A DNA stretch of 64,000 nucleotides from Luethyella okanaganae (GTDB taxonomy: Bacteria; Actinomycetota; Actinomycetes; Actinomycetales; Microbacteriaceae), in contig NZ_JBHSTP010000001.1 in assembly GCF_042660285.1 (NCBI RefSeq), positions 682,001 to 746,000 of the forward strand, written 5' to 3'. The position numbers were made by a program, and so were the translations under genes. Position 1 is the first letter of the stretch; each line of letters starts with the position of its first letter. The notes under the pieces were generated by a model. That model was given only the letters and a program-made list of their open reading frames with translations, was not told where the DNA came from and ran no database searches. This document shows, one piece after another, positions 15,478-25,293 of the stretch.

Positions 15478-16710
15478 ATGAGCGAGGCCGTGCGGATGAT
15501 GACCGAAGAGGTGAGGCTGCGGGTGCGCCGCGACGGCGTCGATCTGGCGGGCGATGGTGCGCTTGCAGAGCAGTATGTGCACGACGAGTTGCGGCGCTAC
15601 AACGAGCGGGCTCTCGGTGGCGCCCTGCCACTGATCCGCGACGAAGGGCAGGCGGCACGGCAGGTCGTCGCGTCGCTCACGGGTTTCGGTGCGCTGCAGC
15701 CTTTTCTCGATGACCCGGGCGTCGAGGAGATCTGGATCAACGCGCCGACTCGTGTGTTCGTCGCGAGGGACGGCGTTCCCGAGCTGACGACGACGGTGCT
15801 CGGTGAGCAGGAGGTGCGTGAGCTGGTCGAACGGATGCTGCAGTCCTCCGGTCGCCGTGTCGACCTGAGCTCGCCCTTCGTCGACGCCTCTCTCCCCGAC
15901 GGTTCGCGCCTTCACGTCGTGATCCCAGACATCACCTCTCGGCATTGGGCGGTGAACATCCGCAAGTTCACCCGCCGCATCCGCGATCTCGGTCAACTCG
16001 TGCAACTCGGCTCGCTGAGCCGGCAGGCGGCGGAGTTCCTGCGCATGTGTGTGCTGGCCGGGCAGAACATCCTCGTCTCCGGAGCCACGCAGAGCGGCAA
16101 GACCACTCTGCTCAACGCTCTGCTGTCTGGTGCACGGCAGAACGAGCGTATCGTGACCGTCGAGGAGACCTTCGAGCTCGATTTGAGCGCTCGCGATGTC
16201 GTCGCCATGCAGTGCCGGCAGCCGAGTCTGGAGGGGACGGGCGAGATCACCCTGCGCCGGCTCATCAAGGAGGCGCTGCGCATGCGGCCGGACCGGCTCA
16301 TCGTGGGCGAGGTTCGAGAGGCGGAGAGCCTCGACCTGCTCATCGCCCTGAACAGCGGCCTGCCCGGCATGTGCTCCATCCACGCCAACAGCGCACGGGA
16401 CGCCCTGGCCAAGCTCTGCACGCTTCCACTGCTGGCCGGGCGCAACATCGACTCGTCGTTCGTGCAGCCGACGGTCGCCGGGTGCATCGACATCGTCGTG
16501 CACTGCGAGCTCGACCGCACCGGCAGACGTCGGGTGACCGAGATCCTCGCCCCGAGCGGGCGTGTCGCGGGGGCGCTCGTCGAGGCGAGTCCGATCTTCG
16601 GATGGAAGGACGGCCAAATCGTGGCGACGGGCGGCTATCCGAGCAAGCTCGAGAAGTTCCACGCATTCGGTCTCGATCCTGCGATCGTGCTCGCCCGGGA
16701 GGTCGCATGA
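15478..16710 (+). CDS. cpaF: Tad pilus secretion ATPase CpaF/TadA
   Basis: 410 residues from ATG 15478 (GTG 15451 is an alternative that overlaps an upstream stop). It has an N-terminal helical domain, then GATQSGKTTLLN (Walker A, about residues 202-213), the Glu-rich VEETFELDL, the IVGEVREAESLDLL Walker B region and the SIHANSA histidine box, all typical of the type II/IV secretion ATPases. It powers pilus assembly at the membrane with TadB/TadC. The following gene overlaps by ATGA, and a stretch is duplicated at 15111-15264. Confidence 0.93.
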   Translation: MSEAVRMMTEEVRLRVRRDGVDLAGDGALAEQYVHDELRRYNERALGGALPLIRDEGQAARQVVASLTGFGALQPFLDDPGVEEIWINAPTRVFVARDGVPELTTTVLGEQEVRELVERMLQSSGRRVDLSSPFVDASLPDGSRLHVVIPDITSRHWAVNIRKFTRRIRDLGQLVQLGSLSRQAAEFLRMCVLAGQNILVSGATQSGKTTLLNALLSGARQNERIVTVEETFELDLSARDVVAMQCRQPSLEGTGEITLRRLIKEALRMRPDRLIVGEVREAESLDLLIALNSGLPGMCSIHANSARDALAKLCTLPLLAGRNIDSSFVQPTVAGCIDIVVHCELDRTGRRRVTEILAPSGRVAGALVEASPIFGWKDGQIVATGGYPSKLEKFHAFGLDPAIVLAREVA

Positions 16711-17585
16711 CCATCGCTATCGGCAGTACTCTCCTCGGCAGTGTTCTCGGGGCGGGCGTTCTGCTCGCGTCCTCGCCGTGGCTCTGGCCGAAGAGTCGTT
16801 CCCAGAAACCCCAACGTCGCGGCGCGATCGACCGCTGGCGCACGAACCTGCGTCAGGCGGGTCTCGGTGTCGTTCCGCTGTCGGCGTTCGTCTTTATGTC
16901 GGTGATGCTCGGCGTGGCATTCGCGGCTCTCGCCCACGCGTTCCTCGGGGTCGTGGCGCTATCCGTCGCGCTCGGCATGACCGGAGTCGTCCTGCCCGCC
17001 ATCCTCGTGCGCCGTCGCGCCGCGACCCAGCGCAGGGCGAACCGGGCGGTGTGGCCGGATGTCGTCGATCATCTCGTCGCGGCCGTTCGGTCGGGGCTCG
17101 CGTTGCCCGAGAGCGTGAGCAGCCTGGCACGTTTGAGCCCGCCGTTCACCCGGGCGGCCTTCGCGGCCTTCGAGCGCGACTATCGGTCGAGCGGCAACTT
17201 CGGCCAGTGCCTTGACCGGCTGAAGGCGACGCTCGCCGATCCGGTCGCCGATCGGATTCTCGAGACCCTGCGCATGGCGCGAGACGTCGGCGGCAGCGAG
17301 TTGACGACCGTCCTGCGGGCACTCGGGAGTTACCTGCGTCAGGATGCCGCCGCGCGCGCTGAAGTGCGCGCCCGCCAGTCCTGGATCGTCAACGCCGCCC
17401 GCCTGGGAGTGGTTGCGCCGTGGATCGTGCTCCTCCTGCTCTCGTCCCGGCCGGAGGCCGCGCTCGCCTACAACACTCCGCAGGGCGCGACCGTTGTGGG
17501 TGTCGGGCTGATCGTGTCGGTTTTCGCCTATCGCGTCATGCTTGCCGTCGGACGTCTGCCCGAGGAACAGCGGTGGTTCGAATGA
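16707..17585 (+). CDS. tadB: Tad pilus inner-membrane platform protein TadB
   Basis: 292 residues, ATG in ATGA overlap with cpaF. There are membrane helices at about 5-25, 52-95 and two at the C-terminus, with a cytoplasmic GspF/T2SSF domain between (RRRAATQRRANRAVWPDVVDHLVAAVRSGLALPESV; split here only in description). It forms with TadC the platform on which CpaF works. A longer upstream frame overlapping cpaF is spurious. Confidence 0.9.
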   Translation: MTIAIGSTLLGSVLGAGVLLASSPWLWPKSRSQKPQRRGAIDRWRTNLRQAGLGVVPLSAFVFMSVMLGVAFAALAHAFLGVVALSVALGMTGVVLPAILVRRRAATQRRANRAVWPDVVDHLVAAVRSGLALPESVSSLARLSPPFTRAAFAAFERDYRSSGNFGQCLDRLKATLADPVADRILETLRMARDVGGSELTTVLRALGSYLRQDAAARAEVRARQSWIVNAARLGVVAPWIVLLLLSSRPEAALAYNTPQGATVVGVGLIVSVFAYRVMLAVGRLPEEQRWFE

Positions 17586-18520
17586 GTGGGAATGTCGCAC
17601 TGGCGCTGTTCTGCGGTGTCACCCTCGGCCTCGGGCTGTGGTCGCTCGTCGCGATGATCCCTCGGTTGAGCCGGCCTCGGCTCGTCGATCGTGTCGCGCC
17701 GTACGTCGTAGATATCTCGGATGCCGCGCGCGAGCGGATCGGGCGCACGACGGTCGAGCCCCTTCCTGTGCTCGGGGCCTTGTTCGCGCCGACGCTCGCG
17801 GGTTCCACGCGCCTCCTCGCGTCGATGCTCGGAGGGTCGGACACGCTTGCCCGGCGGTTGCGGCAAGCGGGCAGCTCGGCCTCGGTCGTCGGCCATCGAG
17901 GCGAGCAGTTGTCGTGGGCCCTCGCCGGTCTTGCCCTCGGGCTTCTGGCTGTGCTGTTCGTGCCGGCGTTCCCCGAGCTGCCGCTTGCCGCCCGATTCGC
18001 GCTACCTCTCGTGTTCGCCGTGAGCGCCGGTGCCATGCGGGATTGGACTCTGCATCGCGCGGCGAGGGCCAGGATCGCTCGCATGGCGAGCGAGTTGCCG
18101 ACGATCCTGGAGTTTCTGACGCTGAGCCTGTCTGCCGGCGAGGGTCTCGTCGACGCGGTGAGACGCGTCGCCCGCACGGGCTCGGGTGAGCTGGCCGGTG
18201 AGCTTGCCGCAGCCGTCACCAGGGTCAACACAGGTATCCCGCTCGGCAGAGCGCTCGCCGAGATGAGCGATGGACTGGGGCTCCCAGCGCTCGACCGTTG
18301 CGTCGACCAGATGGTGGGAGCCCTCGACAGAGGCTCACCGCTTGTCGAGGTTCTGCGCGCCCAGGCACAGGACGCGAGAGAGGAGGCGAAGCGCACGCTG
18401 CTCGAAACCGCGGGCAAGAAGGAGGTCGCGATGCTGCTTCCCCTCGTCTTCTTGATTCTGCCCACGACGATCGTGTTCGCGATCTTTCCCGGCGTGTTCG
18501 TGCTTCAGGCCGGATTCTGA
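17582..18520 (+). CDS. tadC: Tad pilus inner-membrane platform protein TadC
   Basis: 312 residues, starting in ATGA overlap with tadB. It has an N-terminal helix, a pair of central helices (about 105-150), a T2SSF domain with ELPTILEFLTLSLSAGEGLVD and GRALAEMSDGLGLPALD, and a C-terminal helix PLVFLILPTTIVFAIF. It is a paralogue of TadB and a partner in the platform. Confidence 0.9.
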   Translation: MSGNVALALFCGVTLGLGLWSLVAMIPRLSRPRLVDRVAPYVVDISDAARERIGRTTVEPLPVLGALFAPTLAGSTRLLASMLGGSDTLARRLRQAGSSASVVGHRGEQLSWALAGLALGLLAVLFVPAFPELPLAARFALPLVFAVSAGAMRDWTLHRAARARIARMASELPTILEFLTLSLSAGEGLVDAVRRVARTGSGELAGELAAAVTRVNTGIPLGRALAEMSDGLGLPALDRCVDQMVGALDRGSPLVEVLRAQAQDAREEAKRTLLETAGKKEVAMLLPLVFLILPTTIVFAIFPGVFVLQAGF

Positions 18521-18552
18521 CCAGGTGCTGTTGCCAGAGGAACGAGAAACCC

Positions 18553-18765
18553 ATGACCGAGGAAAGGATGCGAACGATGTTTCGATTGGGGGCTGCGGTT
18601 CGACACCGGATCGCGCGGATGTGCACGGAGGAGCGCGGCGACGTGCCCGGCTGGGTTCTCATCACGCTCATGACAGCCGGGCTTGTGATCGTGATCTGGG
18701 GGCTAGCGGGGCCAGCGCTCAGCGGCGTCTTCCAGCAGGCCATCGACCGGGTGACCGGGCTCTGA
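18553..18765 (+). CDS. small Tad-cluster pilin-like protein
   Basis: 70 residues from ATG 18553, or 65 from ATG 18568, which follows GAGGAAAGG closely. A basic N-terminus, an acidic turn (EERGDVPG) and one hydrophobic helix (WVLITLMTAGLVIVIWGL) give the size and plan of Flp-type major pilins or DUF4244-like proteins at this locus in actinobacteria. There is no classical G/E-Y prepilin site, so the mature form is uncertain. Confidence 0.7.
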   Translation: MTEERMRTMFRLGAAVRHRIARMCTEERGDVPGWVLITLMTAGLVIVIWGLAGPALSGVFQQAIDRVTGL

Positions 18766-18771
18766 CCAGCC

Positions 18772-19167
18772 ATGTCGTCGCGCGAGAGTCTGAGCGGGGA
18801 GACCGGCTCCGCGGTCGCCGAGTTCACCTTGGTGGCGACCCTGCTCACACTGCTCGCGCTTGCGGTGGTGCAGCTCGCGCTCGCGCTTCACATTCGCAAC
18901 ACGGTTCTGGACGCGGCTGCCGAGGGTGCGCGCTATGCGGCCCTCGCCGACAACGGCCTCTCCGACGGCGTCGGGCGCACGCGCGACCTCATCACCATTG
19001 CGCTCGGCGGCACCTACGCGACTGGGATCGCCGCGCGCTACGGGGATTTCGGCGGGCACCCCAGTGTCGAGATGCGCGTCGTGGCGCCGTTGCCGCTCTT
19101 CGGGCTTGTCGGCCCAAATCGGGGGCTGGAGGTGGTCGGCCATGCCGCAGTGGAGACGGTTGGATGA
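18772..19167 (+). CDS. TadE-like pseudopilin
   Basis: 131 residues. After a short leader, ETGSAVAEFTLVATLLTLLALA is the TadE signature (Gly-Ser-Ala-x-x-Glu-Phe at the start of one membrane helix). It then has an extracytoplasmic domain beginning LDAAAEGARYAALAD, also usual for TadE. It is a minor pilin of the Tad apparatus. It starts 6 bp after the preceding gene's stop, in the same operon. Confidence 0.85.
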   Translation: MSSRESLSGETGSAVAEFTLVATLLTLLALAVVQLALALHIRNTVLDAAAEGARYAALADNGLSDGVGRTRDLITIALGGTYATGIAARYGDFGGHPSVEMRVVAPLPLFGLVGPNRGLEVVGHAAVETVG

Positions 19168-19594
19168 CGAGACCGGCTCTGCGTCGCTCGAGTTCGTCAC
19201 GGCCGGGTTGATTCTGCTGGTCCCGCTCGTCTATCTCGTGTTGGCGATGGCGTCCATCCAGGGTGGCGCGCTCGCCGTCGAAGGCGCAGCGCGGCAGGCT
19301 GCACGAGTCTACGTGCAGGCGTCCGACGACGGCGAGGCCGAGGCCAGAGCATCGCGTGCCGTGCAGATCGCGCTTGCCGACTACGCGATCGACGCGTCGG
19401 CCGCGCAGATAGCGGTGGAGTGCTCATCGTCGAACGGATGCCTCGTGCGCGACGGCTCGGTCACCATGACGGTGCGCATCGACATCGCCCTGCCGCTCGT
19501 GCCCGACGTGCTCTCTTTGCGTGACGCCGCCAGCGTGCCGTTGACGGCGAGCGCGACTCAGCACGTTTCGCGGTTCTGGGGCGCAGAGCCGTGA
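19142..19594 (+). CDS. TadE-family protein (second)
   Basis: 150 residues from ATG 19142, overlapping the previous gene by 26 bp and preceded by GGAGGTGG at about 19128-19135. TTG 19160 is possible but poorly spaced. ETGSASLEFVTAGLILLVPLVY is the TadE-type pilin helix with its conserved Glu. The extracytoplasmic part has a Cys pair (VECSSSNGCLV). The stop overlaps the next GTG start (GTGA). Confidence 0.8.
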   Translation: MPQWRRLDDETGSASLEFVTAGLILLVPLVYLVLAMASIQGGALAVEGAARQAARVYVQASDDGEAEARASRAVQIALADYAIDASAAQIAVECSSSNGCLVRDGSVTMTVRIDIALPLVPDVLSLRDAASVPLTASATQHVSRFWGAEP

Positions 19595-20046
19595 GCGGAA
19601 CGGCGATCCCGTGGGCGCGCCTGCGAGACGATGAGGGATCGACGCTGCTGCTCACGATCTTCTACGGCTTCCTGGGGCTGGTTCTCGTTCTCGCGGTCGT
19701 GGCGGCGACTTCGCTCTATCTCGAACGCAAACAGTTGTTCACCATCGCGGATGGCGCGGCTCTCGCAGGCGCGGAGTCGTTCGAGCTCGACGAGGTGACC
19801 GTGCGAGACGGCGTGCTCTCGCCCGAACTGCGGCCGGAAGAGGTGCGGGCCGCCGCCGCCGAGTATGTCTCCGGCTTGCCCCAGGCCGGTCTCGAGTCGT
19901 TGTCGATCGATCGTGCCACCACCGACGACGGTGTCAGTGCCTCCGTCACCCTCAGCGCCTGGTGGAGGCCGCCTGTGCTGACCCTTGTCGTGCCGAGCGG
20001 CATCCGCCTCGACGTGACGGCGACCGCCCGCTCGGTGTTCCGCTGA
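19591..20046 (+). CDS. TadG-like pilus assembly protein
   Basis: 151 residues from GTG 19591. The RDDEGSTLLLTIFYGFLGL helix and the following LERKQLFTIADGAALAGAE are typical of the TadG/Flp-associated 'DxAALAGA' family. It is the last gene of the Tad operon; no prepilin peptidase gene is seen in the window. Confidence 0.78.
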   Translation: MSGTAIPWARLRDDEGSTLLLTIFYGFLGLVLVLAVVAATSLYLERKQLFTIADGAALAGAESFELDEVTVRDGVLSPELRPEEVRAAAAEYVSGLPQAGLESLSIDRATTDDGVSASVTLSAWWRPPVLTLVVPSGIRLDVTATARSVFR

Positions 20047-20111
20047 ACGGCTAGTCGAGTTCGGGCCTGCCGGATATCGGTCGCCCGCTCGGAACCCGGC
20101 CGACCTCTTTC

Positions 20112-21413
20112 CTATCCGCCCCCATCGGCGATGTCAGGCGGCAGGGCGCGGGGAAGCCGTGGTTTCCGTGGCACATAGCGTGGGATGTAGCGTGCGAGCA
20201 GGACCACGCCGAGGAGGCCGAGCACGCCCATCGCGCCGCTGGCGACCGAGAGCGACACGATGGCGGTGATTCCCGAGACCGCGAGCGGCGCCGCTGCGCC
20301 ACCGAGATCCCCCGCGAAACGCCAGGCGCCGAGGAACGGTGCGGGGGAGGCGGCGGGCGCGAGGTCGGCTCCGAGGGTCATGAGGATGCCGCTGCCGACC
20401 CCGTTCGCCACCGAGAGGAACATCGCGATGCCGATGAACCACTGCACGCCGTTCGGCAGCTCGTGGGTGAACGAGAGCGCGAGCAGCCCGCTGCCGAGAC
20501 CGATCATGGACGGCAGGGCGCTCCACAGTCGGCCGAAGCGATCCATGATCTGACCGCTCGCATAGAAGAGCGCGAAGTCGATCGCTCCCGCGATGCCGAT
20601 GATGAGGGCGGTGTTCGACTCGGTGATGCCGATGCTCACAGCCCACAGCGGCATGACGACGGTGCGCGTCGCCCGCATCGCGCCGACAAGTCCCGCCCCG
20701 GTGCCGAGACGGAACAGAACGGCACGGTATCCCCAGATCGTGCGGAAAAGCCCGTGCGACTCCTCGGCGGCGAGTTCCTCACCCGTGGTGAGGGTGCGGC
20801 CGTCGGCACCGACCACGACGGTAGGCGGTCCGAAAGTGCTCGCCGGATCCGGGAGGAGCAGGAGGACCGCTGCCGCTCCGAGGCAGCACACGACGAAGAC
20901 CCAGAACACGGCCTGGGTTCCGCCGGTCCACTGGATGAGGCCGGCCGCGATGAATGGGCCGAGGAACCATCCACCGCGGAAGATGCCGCCGAGGGTGGAG
21001 AGCGCCCTCGCCCGGTAGACGAGCGGAACATAGCTCGTCAGGAACGCATGGCGGGCCAGGGCGAACACCGCCGTCGCGATTCCGATGACGAAGATGCCGA
21101 AGCCGAGCACGAGGGGGTTGGGGGCGGCGACGCAGATCAACACCGCGACGATGGCGAGCAGCGAGGCCCAGATCATTGCATTGCGTTCACCGATGCTACT
21201 GACGACCCATCCGCTCGGGATGTCGCCGACGAGCTCTCCGAGCATCACCATGGCGGCGATGAACCCGGCCACGGCGAGGCTTGCTCCGAGGTTGTGCGCC
21301 ACGATCGGAATGAGGGGGATGATCGCGCCCTCGCCGATCGAGAACAGAAGCGTCGGAAGGAACGCCGCGAGTGCGACCGAGCGCAAACGGAAGGGGCGCT
21401 CGTCGTTCGTCAT
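20112..21413 (-). CDS. MFS transporter
   Basis: 433 residues with 12 predicted membrane helices. The loop between helices 2 and 3 ([21 protein letters not shown]) and the conserved Arg-rich cytoplasmic loops fit drug-efflux-type MFS proteins. It has a central cytoplasmic loop of about 40 residues ([20 protein letters not shown]). The substrate is unknown. It converges with the Tad operon and is divergent from prfB. Confidence 0.88.
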   Translation of the reverse strand: MTNDERPFRLRSVALAAFLPTLLFSIGEGAIIPLIPIVAHNLGASLAVAGFIAAMVMLGELVGDIPSGWVVSSIGERNAMIWASLLAIVAVLICVAAPNPLVLGFGIFVIGIATAVFALARHAFLTSYVPLVYRARALSTLGGIFRGGWFLGPFIAAGLIQWTGGTQAVFWVFVVCCLGAAAVLLLLPDPASTFGPPTVVVGADGRTLTTGEELAAEESHGLFRTIWGYRAVLFRLGTGAGLVGAMRATRTVVMPLWAVSIGITESNTALIIGIAGAIDFALFYASGQIMDRFGRLWSALPSMIGLGSGLLALSFTHELPNGVQWFIGIAMFLSVANGVGSGILMTLGADLAPAASPAPFLGAWRFAGDLGGAAAPLAVSGITAIVSLSVASGAMGVLGLLGVVLLARYIPRYVPRKPRLPRALPPDIADGGG

Positions 21414-21502
21414 GGCCCTTCGATGCTACGCCCGCCGAGGTATCGGGGGCGAAAGGGGGCGAACACGTCGGAAACATAGGGACGGGTAGGCTGGGGTGCG
21501 AC

Positions 21503-22612
21503 ATGATTGAGCTCGATATCTCAGAACAGATCGCCGCACTGCGCACCACCTTCGGCGACATCCGGGCGGTGCTCGACATCGACGCCATCCGGGCCGATAT
21601 CGAGCGTCTGAGCGAGGCGGCAGGCGTGCAGAACCTGTGGGACGACCCCGAGAACGCGCAGAAGGTGACGAGCGCGCTCAGCCACCGGCAGTCTGAGCTC
21701 GCCCGTGTGACGAGCATCGAGGGCCGTCTCGACGACCTCGAAGTGCTCGTCGAACTGGCGAACGAGGCGGGCGATGAAGACAGCGCGCAAGAAGCGCGCG
21801 AGGAACTGCAGGGCTTGCAGAAGGTGATCGGCGACCTCGAAGTGCAGACCCTGCTCGATGGGGAGTTCGATCCGCGGCCGGCCGTGATAACGATTCGCGC
21901 CGGCGCAGGCGGCGTCGACGCCGCCGACTTCGCCGAGATGCTCATGCGCATGTACCTGCGTTGGGCCGAGAAGCACAAGTACTCGGTGACCGTGATGGAC
22001 ACGAGCTACGCTGAGGAGGCTGGCATCAAATCGGCGACGTTCGAGATCGACGCGCCGTACGCCTTCGGCACGCTGAGCGTCGAGGCCGGGACCCACCGTC
22101 TCGTGCGGATGTCGCCTTTCGGGGCGGCAGGCAAGCGCCAGACGAGCTTCGCCGCGGTCGAGGTCATCCCGCTCATCGAGGAGACCGAGTCGATCGACAT
22201 CCCCGAGAACGACATCCGTGTCGACGTGTTCCGCTCGAGCGGCCCGGGCGGGCAGTCGGTCAACACCACAGACTCGGCCGTGCGCATCACCCACCTCCCG
22301 ACGGGAACGGTCGTGTCGATGCAGAACGAGAAGAGCCAGATTCAGAACCGTGCGGCGGCCATGCGTGTGCTCCAGTCGCGCCTGCTGCTGCTGCAGCGTG
22401 AGCAGGAAGCGGCCCAGAAGAAGGAGCTCGCTGGCACCATCACTGCCAGCTGGGGCGACCAGATGCGCAGCTACGTGCTTGCGCCGTATCAGATGGTGAA
22501 AGATCTGCGCACAGAGTTCGAGGTGAACAACCCTTCCAACGTGTTCGACGGCGATCTCGACGGCTTCATCGCGGCCGGCATCCGCTGGCGCAAGCAACGG
22601 GTCGCCGGCTAG
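21503..22612 (+). CDS. prfB: peptide chain release factor 2
   Basis: 369 residues. It recognises UGA and UAA stops: the tripeptide anticodon SPF is in [10 protein letters not shown], and the catalytic GGQ is in [17 protein letters not shown]. The programmed frameshift found near codon 25 in many bacterial prfB genes is absent. A -10-like TAGGCT at 21487-21492 lies 10 bp before the ATG, so the transcript may be leaderless or nearly so. Confidence 0.97.
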   Translation: MIELDISEQIAALRTTFGDIRAVLDIDAIRADIERLSEAAGVQNLWDDPENAQKVTSALSHRQSELARVTSIEGRLDDLEVLVELANEAGDEDSAQEAREELQGLQKVIGDLEVQTLLDGEFDPRPAVITIRAGAGGVDAADFAEMLMRMYLRWAEKHKYSVTVMDTSYAEEAGIKSATFEIDAPYAFGTLSVEAGTHRLVRMSPFGAAGKRQTSFAAVEVIPLIEETESIDIPENDIRVDVFRSSGPGGQSVNTTDSAVRITHLPTGTVVSMQNEKSQIQNRAAAMRVLQSRLLLLQREQEAAQKKELAGTITASWGDQMRSYVLAPYQMVKDLRTEFEVNNPSNVFDGDLDGFIAAGIRWRKQRVAG

Positions 22613-22758
22613 GTCTGAGTGGTCACGATGTTGCGACGGTCGGTATCCGGCTTCTTCTCCGCCATGGACGTTCTCGAGCGGGCATTCGCGGGTTGGAGGG
22701 TCGCCATAGGTGAGTCGTTGACCCGAATCCGGGTCGGGCTGCTTAAGCTCGGAGAGTC

Positions 22759-23796
22759 ATGATCCGCTTCGACCACGTCACCAAACAGTATCCCGGGACC
22801 AATCGGCCGGCACTGAACTCCATCGACCTCGAGATCCTGCGGGGAGAGTTCGTCTTCCTCGTCGGAGCCTCAGGTTCGGGAAAGTCGAGCTGCCTGCGGC
22901 TCGTGCTCAAGGAGGAGAAGCCGAGCAAGGGCAGCATCCACGTGCTTGGACAGGACCTCGGATCCATCTCGAACCGCAAGGTCCCCTATTTCCGTCGCAA
23001 TCTCGGTGTCGTCTTCCAGGACTTCCGTCTGCTGCCGAACAAGACGGTCTACGACAATGTGGCGTTCACTCTGCAGGTGATCGGAAAGTCCCGCGGCTTC
23101 ATCCAGGAGGCCGTCCCGGACACGCTCAAGATGGTGGGCCTCGATGGCAAGGCGCAGCGTCTTCCACACGAGCTCTCCGGCGGTGAGCAGCAGCGCGTCG
23201 CCATCGCGCGCGCCATCGTCAACAAGCCGCAGATCCTGCTCGCCGACGAGCCGACGGGCAATCTCGACCCCACGACGAGCGCCGGCATCATGACGTTGCT
23301 GGATCGCATCAACGCCGGCGGCACCACGGTGTTGATGGCCACGCACGAAGCCGGCATCGTCGACCAGATGCAGCGCCGTGTCATCGAGCTCTCCGCGGGG
23401 CAGATCGTGCGCGACGAGCGGCGGGGCGGCTACGGCGCGACCTCCGCGGTGCCGACGATCACCGCTTCTTCCGGCCCTTCAGCCGATTCCGTGCCGACCT
23501 CGAGACCCGCTGCGGCCGCGCCGAAGGTGCCCGTCGAGGTCATGCAACACGCCCAACCGCTCTACATCGAGCCCGAGGTCTCCGACGAGGTGACGGATGC
23601 CGCCGCAGCGGTCACCGCCGCCGCGACGCAGGCGACACCGGTTGAACAACCCCCGACGACCATGACGCGCCCGGTGCTGCCTGCGACGAAGCACGACATG
23701 CCCGAGCAGCTCACGCTGGCCGAGAAGCTCGGCTTGCGTGCACCCGGCGAGAACCCGCACGAGACCGGCGAGCAGGAAGTGGGGCCGACCAAATGA
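22759..23796 (+). CDS. ftsE: cell-division ABC ATPase FtsE with long C-terminal tail
   Basis: 345 residues, whereas typical FtsE has about 225-230. The ATPase core has Walker [11 protein letters not shown]-loop [10 protein letters not shown], signature [15 protein letters not shown] and Walker [12 protein letters not shown]. From about residue 225 a low-complexity Ala/Pro/Thr-rich extension follows and ends with a more conserved-looking [14 protein letters not shown]. FtsE with FtsX activates cell-wall hydrolases at the septum. The stop overlaps the ftsX start by ATGA. TAAGCT at 22744-22749 is a possible -10. Confidence 0.95.
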   Translation: MIRFDHVTKQYPGTNRPALNSIDLEILRGEFVFLVGASGSGKSSCLRLVLKEEKPSKGSIHVLGQDLGSISNRKVPYFRRNLGVVFQDFRLLPNKTVYDNVAFTLQVIGKSRGFIQEAVPDTLKMVGLDGKAQRLPHELSGGEQQRVAIARAIVNKPQILLADEPTGNLDPTTSAGIMTLLDRINAGGTTVLMATHEAGIVDQMQRRVIELSAGQIVRDERRGGYGATSAVPTITASSGPSADSVPTSRPAAAAPKVPVEVMQHAQPLYIEPEVSDEVTDAAAAVTAAATQATPVEQPPTTMTRPVLPATKHDMPEQLTLAEKLGLRAPGENPHETGEQEVGPTK

Positions 23797-24707
23797 GAAT
23801 CGGCCTCGTGCTCTCCGAAGCGGCGAACGGCCTGCGGCGAAACGCCTCGATGGTGGTCTCCGTCGTACTCGTAACCTTCATCTCACTCACCTTCGTCGGC
23901 GCCGCGATCCTCATGCAGATGCAGATCGCGCAGATGAAGAACTACTGGTACGACCGTGCCCAGGTCGCGGTCTACATGTGCACGAGCATCTCGCCGGGGG
24001 AGAGCTGCTCGGCCGGCGAGGCGACGCAGGAGCAGATCGACGCCGTGCAGACACAACTCGACTCGGCCGTGCTCTCGCCGTTCATCGATAAGTACTACTT
24101 CGAGACCCACAAGCAGGCGTTCGAGAACTTTCAGCAGCAGTTCAAAGACAACCCGGTGTCGGAGTACGTCACCCCCGACCAGCTCAACCAGACCTTCTGG
24201 GTGAACCTCAAGGATCCGTCGAACGCCGACGTGCTCGTCGAGAGTCTGCGCGGCATCGCGGGCGTCGAGGCCGTAACCGACCAACGCAGCTATCTGGACC
24301 AGATCTTCTCGGTGCTGAACGCGGCCAGTTACACGGCGATCGGCATCGCCATCCTCATGCTCGTCGCAGCCGTGCTGCTCATCGCCACCACGATTCGGCT
24401 CTCGGCGTTCTCGCGGCGGCGCGAGCTCGGCATCATGCGTCTCGTCGGGGCGTCGAACCGATTCATCCAGACGCCGTTCATTCTCGAGGGGGTCTTCGCC
24501 GCGCTGCTCGGATCGATCCTGGCCGGTGGTGCGATCTGGGCGATCGTCGCGTTCTTCATTGATGGCTACCTTGCAGACAGGCTGCAGTTCACGAGCTTCG
24601 TCGGTCAGGCCGACGCCTTTGTGGTCGTGCCGATCCTGATCGTGCTCGGGGCGGTGCTCGCCGCATTCTCCGCGAACTTCGCCATCACCAGGTATCTGAA
24701 GGTCTGA
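23793..24707 (+). CDS. ftsX: cell-division permease FtsX
   Basis: 304 residues with four membrane helices. The N-terminal helix is followed by a large extracytoplasmic loop with two Cys ([16 protein letters not shown]) and then the FtsX/MacB-type C-terminal core ([19 protein letters not shown]). It partners FtsE and controls peptidoglycan hydrolases outside the membrane. Confidence 0.95.
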   Translation: MRIGLVLSEAANGLRRNASMVVSVVLVTFISLTFVGAAILMQMQIAQMKNYWYDRAQVAVYMCTSISPGESCSAGEATQEQIDAVQTQLDSAVLSPFIDKYYFETHKQAFENFQQQFKDNPVSEYVTPDQLNQTFWVNLKDPSNADVLVESLRGIAGVEAVTDQRSYLDQIFSVLNAASYTAIGIAILMLVAAVLLIATTIRLSAFSRRRELGIMRLVGASNRFIQTPFILEGVFAALLGSILAGGAIWAIVAFFIDGYLADRLQFTSFVGQADAFVVVPILIVLGAVLAAFSANFAITRYLKV

Positions 24708-24755
24708 GACCGGATGCCGCCGGCGCTCGTGATCGGCCATCCTCGGAGTATCCGT

Positions 24756-24761
24756 TAGACT
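24756..24761 (+). promoter_or_regulatory. -10 promoter element of smpB (TAGACT)
   Basis: TAGACT lies 52 bp before the smpB start codon. The same hexamer precedes ilvD (50851) and tmRNA (26146), suggesting the local form of the housekeeping -10 box. Confidence 0.45.
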
Positions 24762-24812
24762 GAACGGCTGCCCGGCACTCGGCCGGGGGCAACATGGTGA
24801 AGGAGTTTCGTC

Positions 24813-25289
24813 GTGCCCAGAGAACGTGGCCAGAAAGTCGTGGCCACCAATCGCAAAGCGCGCCACGACTACACCATCGAAGACACCTATGAGGCCGGGA
24901 TGGTCCTCAGCGGAACAGAGGTGAAGTCGTTGCGGGCAGGTCGGGCGAGCCTGGTGGACGGCTACGCCTTCATCGAGGGCGGCGAAGCCTGGCTCGACGC
25001 GGTGCACATCCCCGAGTATGTCGGTGGCACATGGACGAACCACCCGCCGCGTCGCAAACGCAAGCTTCTGCTGCACAAGAGCGAGATCGTCAAGATCAGT
25101 CACAAGACCAAAGAGGGCGGGTACACTCTCATTCCGCTGTCGATCTACTTCAGCGATGGTCGTGCGAAGGTCGAGATAGCGGTCGCCAAAGGCAAGCGCG
25201 AATACGACAAGCGCCAGGCGCTGCGGGAGAGGCAGGACAAGCGCGAGGCGGACCGTGCCATGTCGAGCCGCAAGAACCTGGGGGAATAG
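24813..25289 (+). CDS. smpB: SsrA-binding protein SmpB
   Basis: 158 residues from GTG 24813, with GAAGGAG just upstream. It carries the OB-fold motifs [34 protein letters not shown] and SKTKEGG-like [10 protein letters not shown], and the basic C-terminal tail ([18 protein letters not shown]). It binds tmRNA, encoded 971 bp downstream, and delivers it to stalled ribosomes. Confidence 0.97.
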   Translation: MPRERGQKVVATNRKARHDYTIEDTYEAGMVLSGTEVKSLRAGRASLVDGYAFIEGGEAWLDAVHIPEYVGGTWTNHPPRRKRKLLLHKSEIVKISHKTKEGGYTLIPLSIYFSDGRAKVEIAVAKGKREYDKRQALRERQDKREADRAMSSRKNLGE

Positions 25290-25293
25290 CGCG

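Noticed and set aside
15310..16662. 450-codon minus-strand frame antisense to cpaF
   Set aside because: Same reason; Arg/His-rich composition typical of shadow frames.
21503..21620. Programmed frameshift in prfB
   Set aside because: Looked for an in-frame UGA near codon 25 and found none; the gene is open throughout.
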